Origin: Paracraurococcus lichenis
GTDB lineage: Bacteria; Pseudomonadota; Alphaproteobacteria; Acetobacterales; Acetobacteraceae
Length of the DNA: 64,000 bases
Reading direction: 5' to 3'
NCBI RefSeq assembly: GCF_030657435.1
Contig: NZ_JAUTWS010000009.1
Coordinates: 124,001-188,000, forward strand
The notes under the pieces were generated by a model. That model made no database searches and had not been told where the DNA came from. It saw only the letters and a list, made by a program, of their open reading frames with translations. How positions within the stretch are numbered: the first letter of the stretch is position 1; every line of letters begins with the position of its first letter. Shown in pieces: positions 10,738 to 20,292 of the stretch. Made by a program: the position numbers and the translations under genes.

Positions 10738-11951
10738 GTGAGGTCCCGGCAGAACTCCTGGATGCGGCCGCAGGCCTCGACCAGGCTCGCCGTGTCGGTG
10801 GCGTAGGAGATGCGCATATGCGGCGACATGCCATAGGCCGCGCCCTGCACGGCGGCGACGTGCTTCTCCTCGAGCAGCGCGGTGACGAAGTCGGTATCCG
10901 TCCCGATCCTCCGCCCGCCTTTGGTCGTCTTGCCGAGGCAGCCCGCGAGGTTCGGGAAGACGTAGAAGGCGCCCTCCGGCTTGTGGCAGGTCAGGCCCGG
11001 CGCGGCGTTCAGCATCTCGACCACCATGTCGCGGCGCCGCTCATAGGCCTGCCGGTGCTCCTCCACCAGCTCCTGCGGCCCGTCCAGCGCGGCCGTGGCG
11101 GCGGCCTGGCCGACGGTGGAGACGCCCGCCGTCGCCTGGCCCTGCATGTTGAACATGCCCTTGATCAGCTTCGCCGGCGCGCCGCCGAAGCCGATGCGCC
11201 AGCCGGTCATGGCATAGGTCTTGGAGCAGCCGTTCACGGTCAGCGTGCGGTCCTTCAGGCCCGGCGTGACCTCGGCGATCGTGCTGAACCTGTGCCCGTC
11301 GTAGAGCAGGTGCTCGTACATGTCGTCCGACATCACCCAGACATGCGGGTGGCGCAGCAGCACCTCGCCGATGGCGGCGAGCTCGGCGCGGCTCGGCACC
11401 GCGCCGGTCGGGTTGCCCGGGAAGTTCAGCATCACCCATTTGGTGCGCGGGGTGATGGCGGCCTCGATATCCTCCGGCCGCGGCTTGAAGCCGTTGTTCT
11501 GCGGGCAGGAGACTGTGACGGGCACGCCGCCCGCGACCTTCGCCATGTCGGCGTAGCTGACCCAGAAGGGCGAGGGGATCACCACCTCGTCGCCCGGATC
11601 GAGCGTCGCCATGAAGGCGTTGAAGATGACCTGCTTGCCGCCATTGCCGACGATGATCTCGTCCGGCCCGTAGTCCAGGGCGTTGTCGCGCTTGAACTTG
11701 CGGGCGATGGCCGCCTTCAGCGCCGGCGTGCCGCCCTGCGGCGGGTATTTGGTGTCGCCTGCGAGCGCCGCCTGATAGGCGGCCTCGATCGCGTGGCGGG
11801 GCGTTGCGAAATCCGGTTCGCCATTCGCCAGGCTGATGACGGGGATGCCGCGCGCGCGCATCTCCCGCGCCTTCGCCGTCATGGCGGCGGAGGGCGAGAC
11901 CTGGACATTGGCGAGGCGTTGGGCGAGCTCGGGCATGCGGCTACCGGTCAC
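10734..11951 (-). CDS. Class I PLP-dependent aminotransferase (aspartate aminotransferase family)
   Basis: 405 residues. The PLP lysine lies in [16 protein letters not shown] near residue 245, with NFPGNPTGAVPS earlier and a C-terminal RISYAT substrate-binding arginine. It is the aspartate/aromatic subgroup (AspC/AAT I-beta-like). A second gene of the same family at 13176-14378 shares motifs such as [10 protein letters not shown] and GKTTKGGR, indicating paralogues. It heads the aspC-GNAT-dinB operon. A start at the internal ATG six codons in is also possible. Confidence 0.92.
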   Translation of the reverse strand: MTGSRMPELAQRLANVQVSPSAAMTAKAREMRARGIPVISLANGEPDFATPRHAIEAAYQAALAGDTKYPPQGGTPALKAAIARKFKRDNALDYGPDEIIVGNGGKQVIFNAFMATLDPGDEVVIPSPFWVSYADMAKVAGGVPVTVSCPQNNGFKPRPEDIEAAITPRTKWVMLNFPGNPTGAVPSRAELAAIGEVLLRHPHVWVMSDDMYEHLLYDGHRFSTIAEVTPGLKDRTLTVNGCSKTYAMTGWRIGFGGAPAKLIKGMFNMQGQATAGVSTVGQAAATAALDGPQELVEEHRQAYERRRDMVVEMLNAAPGLTCHKPEGAFYVFPNLAGCLGKTTKGGRRIGTDTDFVTALLEEKHVAAVQGAAYGMSPHMRISYATDTASLVEACGRIQEFCRDLT

Positions 11952-12128
11952 GGGGCGGAAACAAGCCGCGCAAGCTAGAGCAGATCGCCCCGCGGCGGAA
12001 CCGTCCGGGGCGGCGAAACTGGCGGGTGAGGCGGGTCACCCCGGCCGGGGCGCCGGTTGCGACGCCTCAAGGCGCCGCGCCGCGGCGCCAGCCTAGCCTG
12101 CCGGCGGAAGATGGAAGGGAAGCCGCCC

Positions 12129-13151
12129 ATGCCGCGGACCATGCGCGCCGCCGTGGTGCCCGCCCTCGGCGCGCCGCTCGAGATCCGGGAGGTGCCGGTG
12201 CCCCAGCCGGGGCCCGGCCAGGTGCTGGTGAAGGTCGCCGCTTCCGGCGTCTGCCACACGGACCTGCACGCCGCCCGTGGGGACTGGCCGGTCAGGCCGG
12301 TGCCGCCCTTCATCCCGGGGCATGAGGGTGTGGGCACCGTCGTGGCGCTGGGCGCCGGGGCGCGGGGGGTGAGGGAGGGCGACCGGGTCGGGGTGCCCTG
12401 GCTGCACACCGCCTGCGGCTATTGCCCGCATTGCCGCACGGGGTGGGAGACGCTCTGCGGGTCCCAGCAGAACACCGGCTATTCCGTCAACGGCGGCTTC
12501 GCCGAATACGTCCTGGCCGATCCCGGCTATGTCGGGCACCTGCCGGCGAGCCTGGAATTCGGCCCGGCCGCGCCCGTGCTCTGCGCCGGCGTCACGGTCT
12601 ACAAGGGGCTGAAGGAGACCGAGGCGCGGCCGGGCGAATGGGTCGCGGTCTCCGGCATCGGCGGGCTCGGGCACATGGCGGTGCAATACGCCAAGGCCAT
12701 GGGGCTGCATGTGGCGGCCGTCGACGTGCATGCGGACAAGCTGGCGCTGGCGAAGCAACTGGGCGCCGACCTGCTGGTGGATGCGCGGGCGCCCGATGCG
12801 GTGGAGCAGGTGCAGCGCGCCACGGGCGGCATGCATGGCGTGCTGGTCACCGCCGTCTCGACCGCCGCCTTCGAGCAGGCCTTCGGCATGCTGCGCGCCC
12901 GCGGGACGATGAGCCTGGTGGGCCTGCCGCCCGGCCGCATGGCGCTGCCGATCTTCGACACGGTGCTGAAGCGCATCACCGTGCGCGGCTCCATCGTCGG
13001 CACGCGCCAGGACCTGGAGGAGGCGCTGGCCTTCGCCGGCGAGGGCAAGGTGGCCCCGCATTTCAGCTGGGCCAGCCTCGAGGAGATTAACGACATCTTC
13101 GCCCGGATGAAGGCGGGGCAGATCGACGGGCGGGTGGTGCTGCGGATGTAG
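12129..13151 (+). CDS. adhP: Zinc-dependent alcohol dehydrogenase, AdhP-like
   Basis: 340 residues. Catalytic zinc ligands are in SGVCHTDLHAARGD (Cys), PGHEGVG (His-Glu) and VLCAGVTVYK (Cys). The structural zinc loop CGYCPHCRTGWETLC has all four cysteines. The NAD-binding GIGGLGHMAVQYAKAMG is near 170, and VGTRQDLEEAL is typical of the AdhP/COG1064 group. It oxidises primary alcohols or reduces aldehydes. The ATG at 12129 fits a GAAGGGA site better than the in-frame ATG at 12111. The gene stands alone between two aminotransferase genes on the other strand. Confidence 0.9.
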   Translation: MPRTMRAAVVPALGAPLEIREVPVPQPGPGQVLVKVAASGVCHTDLHAARGDWPVRPVPPFIPGHEGVGTVVALGAGARGVREGDRVGVPWLHTACGYCPHCRTGWETLCGSQQNTGYSVNGGFAEYVLADPGYVGHLPASLEFGPAAPVLCAGVTVYKGLKETEARPGEWVAVSGIGGLGHMAVQYAKAMGLHVAAVDVHADKLALAKQLGADLLVDARAPDAVEQVQRATGGMHGVLVTAVSTAAFEQAFGMLRARGTMSLVGLPPGRMALPIFDTVLKRITVRGSIVGTRQDLEEALAFAGEGKVAPHFSWASLEEINDIFARMKAGQIDGRVVLRM

Positions 13152-13153
13152 CC

Positions 13154-13172
13154 GAGGGGGCCTCGGCCCCCT
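13154..13172. terminator. Bidirectional terminator hairpin
   Basis: GAGGGGGCC and GGCCCCCTC form a near-perfect stem in the 24-bp gap between the convergent adhP and aspC genes. It is positioned to stop transcription from both sides. Confidence 0.5.
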
Positions 13173-13175
13173 CCC

Positions 13176-14549
<1,374 letters not shown>

Positions 14550-14573
14550 CTACCGCTGGATCGGGGACGGTAT

Positions 14574-15479
14574 ATGGTTTCAAGCTCGAACCGGCGTACG
14601 GCGCGTCTCGCCGGCATCCTGCTGCTCGCGGCAGCGCTCGCCGGCTGTTCCGGCGGCCCTCTCGACCCGCATGGGCCGATCGCCGCGCAGCAGCGGCAGC
14701 TCATCTTCAATGCGCTCGCGGTCATGCTGGCGATCGTGATCCCGACCATCGCCGCGGCGGTCGGCTTCGCCTGGTGGTTCCGGGAGACGAACCCGCGCGC
14801 GAAGCGCCGGCCGGACTTCGTCTATTCCGGCCGGGTCGAGATCGTCATGTGGTCCATCCCGGTCCTGACCGTCACCTTCCTCGGCGGGCTGATCTGGACC
14901 GGGTCCTACAACCTCGACCCCTATCGGCCGCTGCCCTCGGACAGGCCGGTGACCGAGGTGCAGGTGGTCGCGCTCGACTGGAAATGGCTCTTCATCTACC
15001 CCGAGCAGGGCGTGGCCAGCGTCAACGAGCTGGTCCTGCCCGCCGGCGCGCCGGTGCATTTCAGCATGACCTCGGCCAGCGTGCTGAACACCTTCTGGAT
15101 CCCGCAGCTCGGCGGCATGATCTACGTCATGAATGGCATGGTCACGCAGCTCAACCTGCAGGCCGACCATCCCGGCGCCTTCTACGGCCGCTCCGGCCAT
15201 TTCAGCGGCGACGGCTTTTCCGACATGCGCTTCACCGCACGCGCGGTGCCGGGGGAGGAGTTCGCCCGCTGGGTCGAGGCCGTGCGCGGCACCGGCGCCG
15301 CGCTCGACCGCCCCGCCTATGCGGAGCTGACGAAGCAGAACGTGCCGGACAGGCCCTTCACCTACCGTTCGGTCGCGCCGGACCTCTTCGCATCGGTCAC
15401 CACGCAACGCATCCCGCCCGCAGACGGCCCGGGGAGCGGCCGCGGCGGACCGGGCATCATGGAAAAGGCGGAGAGGTAG
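14574..15479 (+). CDS. cyoA: Cytochrome o ubiquinol oxidase subunit II
   Basis: 301 residues. A lipoprotein signal (LLLAAALAGCSG, cysteine near 23) is followed by two membrane segments (about 45-68 and 85-108) and a periplasmic cupredoxin domain. The domain has TFWIPQLGGMIYVMNG but no CuA ligand set, as expected for a quinol rather than cytochrome c oxidase. It forms the heme-copper quinol oxidase with CyoBCD in the inner membrane. The start is chosen to place the lipobox correctly; the ribosome site is weak. The next ATG follows the stop immediately. Confidence 0.93.
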   Translation: MVSSSNRRTARLAGILLLAAALAGCSGGPLDPHGPIAAQQRQLIFNALAVMLAIVIPTIAAAVGFAWWFRETNPRAKRRPDFVYSGRVEIVMWSIPVLTVTFLGGLIWTGSYNLDPYRPLPSDRPVTEVQVVALDWKWLFIYPEQGVASVNELVLPAGAPVHFSMTSASVLNTFWIPQLGGMIYVMNGMVTQLNLQADHPGAFYGRSGHFSGDGFSDMRFTARAVPGEEFARWVEAVRGTGAALDRPAYAELTKQNVPDRPFTYRSVAPDLFASVTTQRIPPADGPGSGRGGPGIMEKAER

Positions 15480-17495
15480 ATGCTCGGCAAGCTCACCTGG
15501 GATGCGGTCCCCTGGGACCAGCCCATCCCCCTGGTCGCGGGCGGCATCGTCGCCCTCCTCCTGCTCGGCGTCGTCGCCTGGGTCGTCGCCCGCGGCCACC
15601 TGCCCTATCTGTGGCGAGAGTGGATCACCAGCGTCGACCACAAGCGGATCGGCGTGATGTACACGCTGCTCGGCCTGGTGATGCTGCTGCGCGGCTTCGT
15701 CGATGCGCTGATGATGCGCTCGCAGCAGGCCCTCGCCTACCAGGCCGACGGCTACCTGCCGCCGGAGCACTACAACCAGATCTTCTCCGCCCATGGCGTG
15801 ATCATGATCTTCTTCGGCGCGATGCCGGTGGTCATCGGGCTGATGAACTTCGTGGTCCCGCTGCAGCTCGGCATCCGCGATGTCGCCTTCCCCACGCTGA
15901 ACTCGGTCAGCTTCTGGCTGACGGCCTCGGGCGCGCTGCTGGTGAACATCTCCCTCGTGGTCGGCGAGTTCGCCCGCACCGGCTGGCTTCCCTATCCGCC
16001 GCTGTCCGAGGTTACCTACTCGCCCGGGGTGGGGCCCGACTACTATGTCTGGGCGCTGCAGATATCCGGCATCGGGACATTGATGTCGGGCATCAACCTG
16101 GTGACCACCATCCTGAAGATGCGCGCCCCGGGCATGGGCTATTTCCGAATGCCGATGTTCTGCTGGACCGCGCTCACCTCCAACCTGCTGATCATCGCCG
16201 CCTTCCCGATCCTGACGGCCACGCTCGCGATGCTCACCCTCGACCGCTATCTCGGCTTCCACTTCTTCACCAACGAAGCCGGCGGCAACATGATGATGTT
16301 CGAGAACCTGATCTGGGCCTGGGGGCATCCGGAGGTCTACATCCTGCTGCTGCCCGCGCTCGGCATCTTCTCCGAGGTCATCTCCTGCTTCGCGGGCAAG
16401 CCGCTCTTCGGCTACCGCTCCATGGTGCTGGCGACGCTCTGGATCTGCATCAACGGCTTCATGACCTGGCTGCACCACTTCTTCACCATGGGTGCCGGCC
16501 CCGGCGTGAACACCGCCTTCGGCATCTCCACCGCGCTGATCTCGGTCGCCACCGGCGTGAAGGTGTTCAACTACATCTTCACCATGTATGGCGGGCGCAT
16601 CCGCTACACCACGCCGATGCTCTGGGCCGTCGGCTTCCTCGTCGCCTTCGTCATCGGCGGCATGACCGGCGTGCTGCTGGCGGTGCCGCCAGCCGACTTC
16701 CAGCTCCACAACAGCCTCTTCCTCGTCGCGCATTTCCACAACGTCATCATCGGCTCCACCGTCTTCGGCGCCTTCGCCGGGCTGAGCTTCTGGTTCCCCA
16801 AGGCCTTCGGCTTCAAGCTGGACGAGACCTGGGGCCAGCGCGCCTTCTGGTTCACCTTCGCCGGGCTCTGGGCCGTCTTCCTGCCGCTCTACATGGCCGG
16901 CCTGCTCGGCATGACGCGGCGGATGCAGCACTACGACGTGCCGGAATGGCGCCCCTGGGTGCTGCTGGCCGGGGTCGGCGTGGCCATCATGCTGGTCGGC
17001 GTCGCCTGCCAGGTGATCCAGCTCGTCGTCAGCATCCGCAATCGGGAGGCGCTGCGCGACGTCACCGGCGACCCCTGGGATGCCCGCTCCCTCGAATGGT
17101 CCACCACCTCGCCGCCGCCGCCCTTCAACTTCGCCACCATGCCGAATGTGGAGGGCGAGGAGCCCTACTGGACCATCAAGCAGCGCGCCATCGAGACGCA
17201 GAACCTGGCGCAGGAGCCGGACTACAAGCCCATCCACATGCCGCGCAACTCGCCTACCGGCTTCATCTGCGCCTTCTTCTCCACCGTCACCGGCTTCGGC
17301 CTGATCTGGCAGATCTGGTGGATGGTGATCGCCGGCCTCGTCGCCGCCTTCGCCACCTTCGTCGTCTTCGCCTGGCGGGACGTGCATGAATACGAGATCC
17401 CGGCGGCGGAGGTCGCGCGCCTCGACCGCGAGCGCCGCGCCGCGCGGCAGGCCTGGCTGCACGAGAACGCCGCGCGGATGAGGGAGCTGGCATGA
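15480..17495 (+). CDS. cyoB: Cytochrome o ubiquinol oxidase subunit I
   Basis: 671 residues with about 15 membrane helices. Heme and copper ligands are visible: ISVDHK (TSVDHK) at the start of the core, the low-spin heme histidine in FSAHGVIMIFF, the Cu(B) His-Tyr pair in AWGHPEVYILLLPALGIFSE, WLHHFFTMG, and the two histidines of VAHFHNVIIG. It reduces O2 with electrons from ubiquinol and pumps protons. The start abuts the cyoA stop and the 3' end overlaps cyoC (ATGA). Confidence 0.96.
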   Translation: MLGKLTWDAVPWDQPIPLVAGGIVALLLLGVVAWVVARGHLPYLWREWITSVDHKRIGVMYTLLGLVMLLRGFVDALMMRSQQALAYQADGYLPPEHYNQIFSAHGVIMIFFGAMPVVIGLMNFVVPLQLGIRDVAFPTLNSVSFWLTASGALLVNISLVVGEFARTGWLPYPPLSEVTYSPGVGPDYYVWALQISGIGTLMSGINLVTTILKMRAPGMGYFRMPMFCWTALTSNLLIIAAFPILTATLAMLTLDRYLGFHFFTNEAGGNMMMFENLIWAWGHPEVYILLLPALGIFSEVISCFAGKPLFGYRSMVLATLWICINGFMTWLHHFFTMGAGPGVNTAFGISTALISVATGVKVFNYIFTMYGGRIRYTTPMLWAVGFLVAFVIGGMTGVLLAVPPADFQLHNSLFLVAHFHNVIIGSTVFGAFAGLSFWFPKAFGFKLDETWGQRAFWFTFAGLWAVFLPLYMAGLLGMTRRMQHYDVPEWRPWVLLAGVGVAIMLVGVACQVIQLVVSIRNREALRDVTGDPWDARSLEWSTTSPPPPFNFATMPNVEGEEPYWTIKQRAIETQNLAQEPDYKPIHMPRNSPTGFICAFFSTVTGFGLIWQIWWMVIAGLVAAFATFVVFAWRDVHEYEIPAAEVARLDRERRAARQAWLHENAARMRELA

Positions 17496-18199
17496 GCGGC
17501 GCCGATACCCTCGCCCCGCCGCGGGTCCGCGACCCCTATCGCCTGGGCGGCCGCCGGGACCACGGCGCGGGCCGCCATGGCGGCGGCGGCCATGGCGGCC
17601 ATTCCGAGGCGACCGGCCATGGCGAAGGCGGGCCCGCCTCGCCCCGCGTCATCGTCGGCTACGGCTTCTGGATCTTCCTGCTCAGCGACATCGTCATGTT
17701 CTCGGCCTTCTTCGCCGCCTATGCGGTGCTGGCCGGCAACACCGCGGGGGGGCCGGGCGGCCGCGACCTCTTCGAGCTGCCGCGGGTGGCGATCGAGACG
17801 GGCTTCCTGCTGCTCTCGAGCTTCACCTGCGGCCTGTCGAACGTCGCCGCCGATGCCCGCAACAGGCTCTGGACCGAGGCCGGGCTGCTGGCCACCGGCC
17901 TGCTCGGCGCCAGCTTCCTGCTGCTCGAGCTGCAGGAATTCGCCGGCATGATCCAGCAGGGCGCCGGGCCCGACCGCAGCGCCTTCCTCTCCGCCTTCTT
18001 CGCCCTCGTCGGCTGCCACGGCCTGCACGTCTTCGCCGGGCTGCTCTGGCTCGGCACCATGATGGCGCAGGTCTGGGTGAAGGGCTGGCAGCCGCACATC
18101 GTCCGGCGGCTGCTCTGCTTCAACCTGTTCTGGCACGCGCTCGACATCATCTGGGTCGCGCTCTTCACCGTCGTCTACCTCATTGGATCCGGCGCATGA
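17492..18199 (+). CDS. cyoC: Cytochrome o ubiquinol oxidase subunit III
   Basis: 235 residues. Five membrane helices start near residue 55 (GYGFWIFLLSDIVMFSAFFAAYAV) and the family motif GCHGLHVFAGLLW is near 170. The first 50 residues form an unusual Gly/His-rich hydrophilic extension with five histidines (about positions 24, 29, 34, 37, 43). Start and stop overlap cyoB and cyoD, so the operon is tightly coupled. Confidence 0.93.
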   Translation: MSGADTLAPPRVRDPYRLGGRRDHGAGRHGGGGHGGHSEATGHGEGGPASPRVIVGYGFWIFLLSDIVMFSAFFAAYAVLAGNTAGGPGGRDLFELPRVAIETGFLLLSSFTCGLSNVAADARNRLWTEAGLLATGLLGASFLLLELQEFAGMIQQGAGPDRSAFLSAFFALVGCHGLHVFAGLLWLGTMMAQVWVKGWQPHIVRRLLCFNLFWHALDIIWVALFTVVYLIGSGA

Positions 18200-18579
18200 C
18201 CTCCTCACCCGATGACGCCCTGCCCCGCGACGAGGACGATGCCGCCCCCGGCGACAGCCAGGTAGCGAAGGGCATCACCAGCTACCTCACCGGCCTCGGG
18301 CTCGCGGTGCTGCTCACCGTCTGCTCCTTCTGGCTGGCCGGGACGGACTTCATCTACGGCCCGGGCCTGCCGGTGGCGCTGGCGGTGCTCGCCATCGCGC
18401 AGATCGGCATCCACCTCGTCTTCTTCCTCCACCTCACCACCGCGCCGGACAATACCAACAACGTCATGGCGCTGGCCTTCGGCGTCTTCATCGTCTTCCT
18501 CGTCGTCGGCGGCTCGGTCTGGATCATGGACCACCTGAACGGGAACATGATGCCGATGGAGCACGGCATGGGGATGTAG
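18196..18579 (+). CDS. cyoD: Cytochrome o ubiquinol oxidase subunit IV
   Basis: 127 residues. Three membrane helices follow an acidic N-terminus (DDALPRDEDDAAPGD), with the conserved IGIHLVFFLHL motif near 75. It is the small assembly subunit of the bo3-type oxidase. It ends the operon: the expected cyoE heme O synthase gene does not follow, and a convergent ABC gene ends only 7 bp away. Confidence 0.93.
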   Translation: MTSSPDDALPRDEDDAAPGDSQVAKGITSYLTGLGLAVLLTVCSFWLAGTDFIYGPGLPVALAVLAIAQIGIHLVFFLHLTTAPDNTNNVMALAFGVFIVFLVVGGSVWIMDHLNGNMMPMEHGMGM

Positions 18580-18586
18580 CGGGCCG

Positions 18587-19384
18587 TCACCCGCGGCGGT
18601 CGCCGCGCCCGAGCAGCAGCCCCGCGAGGCCGAGCGCGGTGGCGGCAATCGCCAGGATGATGGCCGCCAGCGCATTGATCTCGGGCGTCAGCCCGACCCG
18701 CAACTGCGAGAAGACCAGCATCGGCAGCGTCGTCCCCGCCGGGCCGGAGACGAAGCTCGCCACCACGACGTCGTCCAGCGAGAGGGTGAAGGCCAGCAGC
18801 CAGCCCGCGATCAAGGCCGGCGCGATCAGCGGCAGTGTCACCGTGCGGAAGGCAGTGAAGGGCGCGGCGCCGAGATCGGCCGCGGCTTCCTCCAGCGCAG
18901 GGTCCATCCCCGTCAGCCGCGCCTGCACCACCACGGCCGCATAGGCCATCCCGACCGTCGCATGCGCCAGCAGGACGGTCGCGGCGCCGCGGTCCAGCAC
19001 CCAGCCGAAGGCCACCTCCGCCCAGCCCTGCAGCACCACGAACAGCAGCAGCAGGGAGAGGCCCGTCACCACCTCTGGCAGCACCAGCGGCGCGCCCGCC
19101 AACGCGCCGAACAGCGCCCGCCCACGGAAGGGGCCGTGCCGCGCCAGCACCCAGCCCGTCATGCCGCCCAGCAGGACCGCCAGCGTTGCCGCGCCGGAGG
19201 CGACGCGCAGCGACAGCCAGGCCGCCTCGAGCATCCGCTCGTTGGCCGCCAGCGCCGCGAACCAGCGCAGGGAAAAGCCGCCCCATTGGAAGGGAATGCG
19301 GTCGGCGCTGAAGGCGTAGCCGACCAGCAGCAGGATCGGTAGCCAGAGGAACGACAAACCCAGCACCAAGCCGACCCGTCTCAC
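18587..19384 (-). CDS. potI: Polyamine-type ABC transporter permease (PotI-like)
   Basis: 265 residues with about six membrane helices. The EAA loop reads EEAAADLGAAPFTAFRTVTLPLIAP near 165-189, the ATPase contact of binding-protein-dependent permeases, and TLSLDDVVVASFVSGP is typical of PotI. The GTG start overlaps the potH stop (GTGA). It is last in a potF-G-H-I order matching the E. coli putrescine importer, although spermidine or other polyamines remain possible. Confidence 0.88.
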   Translation of the reverse strand: MRRVGLVLGLSFLWLPILLLVGYAFSADRIPFQWGGFSLRWFAALAANERMLEAAWLSLRVASGAATLAVLLGGMTGWVLARHGPFRGRALFGALAGAPLVLPEVVTGLSLLLLFVVLQGWAEVAFGWVLDRGAATVLLAHATVGMAYAAVVVQARLTGMDPALEEAAADLGAAPFTAFRTVTLPLIAPALIAGWLLAFTLSLDDVVVASFVSGPAGTTLPMLVFSQLRVGLTPEINALAAIILAIAATALGLAGLLLGRGDRRG

Positions 19385-20292
19385 GGCACCATCCCGGGGC
19401 TCCGCCCCGGACCCCGCGAAGGGGGCGAAGCCCCCCTTCGAGACCCCCCATCCTCCAGGCGCTGGAACAGGCGGATGGGGAGGATCAGCAAAGCCAGCAA
19501 CGCCACGGCCAGCGCCGAGGCCAAGGGCCAGTCGCGGTTCTGGAAGAACTCGCCCCAGAGCACGCGTCCCACCAGCAGCGCCTCCGGCGGTCCCAGCAGC
19601 TCCGGGATCACGAACTCCCCCGCCGCCGGGATGAAGACCAGCAGGAAGGCCGCCGCCGCGCCGGGCGCCGAGAGCGGCAGGGTCACCGTCCGGAACACCG
19701 TCCAGGGCGCGGCCCCCAGGTCGGCCGCTGCCTCCTCCACGCTCAGGTCCCGCCGCAGCAGCGTCGCCGTCAGCGGCAGCACGGCGAAGGGCAGGTAGGC
19801 ATGCACCATGCCGAGATACATCGCCGCATCGGTGTAGAGCAGCGGCACCGGCGCATCGACCAGCCCGAGGCGCATCAGCACGCCGTTCACCCAGCCGCCA
19901 TCCCGCAGCAGCCCGATCCAGGCGCCGAGCCGCGGCAGGAAGCCGGTCCAGAAGGGCAGCAGCACCAGCGCCAGCAGCGGCACCCGCCAGCGCTCCGGCG
20001 CCGCGGCGATGCCGAGCGCCATCGGATAGGCCAGCACCAGGCAGAGCGAGGCCGAGACCCCGGCCACCACCACCGACCGCAGGAAGGCCGCGGCATAGTA
20101 GCCGTCCTGCACCAAGGTCAGCAGGTTCTCGAAGGTGCCCTGCCAGCCCGCGCTCAGCGAGACCGGCGGGGTGAAGGGCGGCACGCCCGGCGCGCCCTCG
20201 CTCAGCGCGATGCCCGCCAGGATGCCGACCGGCGCCGCCACCAGCAGCAGCAGCCAGAGGAAGGGCGGCAGCAGGACCAGCAGGCGCCGCAT
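19381..20292 (-). CDS. potH: Polyamine-type ABC transporter permease (PotH-like)
   Basis: 303 residues. Membrane helices begin at residue 3; the EAA loop is EEAAADLGAAPWTVFRTVTLPLSAP near 195, followed by PAAGEFVIPELLGPP, a PotH signature. The conserved protein should end near LLALLILPIRLFQRLEDG. The last 21 residues or so (rich in Arg, Pro, Gly, Ser) are encoded by a palindromic repeat at 19394-19435 and are probably not part of the ancestral protein. The start overlaps the potG stop by one base. Confidence 0.88.
   Translation of the reverse strand: MRRLLVLLPPFLWLLLLVAAPVGILAGIALSEGAPGVPPFTPPVSLSAGWQGTFENLLTLVQDGYYAAAFLRSVVVAGVSASLCLVLAYPMALGIAAAPERWRVPLLALVLLPFWTGFLPRLGAWIGLLRDGGWVNGVLMRLGLVDAPVPLLYTDAAMYLGMVHAYLPFAVLPLTATLLRRDLSVEEAAADLGAAPWTVFRTVTLPLSAPGAAAAFLLVFIPAAGEFVIPELLGPPEALLVGRVLWGEFFQNRDWPLASALAVALLALLILPIRLFQRLEDGGSRRGASPPSRGPGRSPGMVP
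19394..19435. repeat. Palindromic REP-like element inside the potH 3' end
   Basis: Two hairpins: CCGGGGC/GCCCCGG (19394-19400 with 19404-19410) and GGGGGC/GCCCCC (19421-19426 with 19430-19435). The second core closely matches one in the spacer at 40545-40566, suggesting one dispersed repeat family. Confidence 0.6.
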
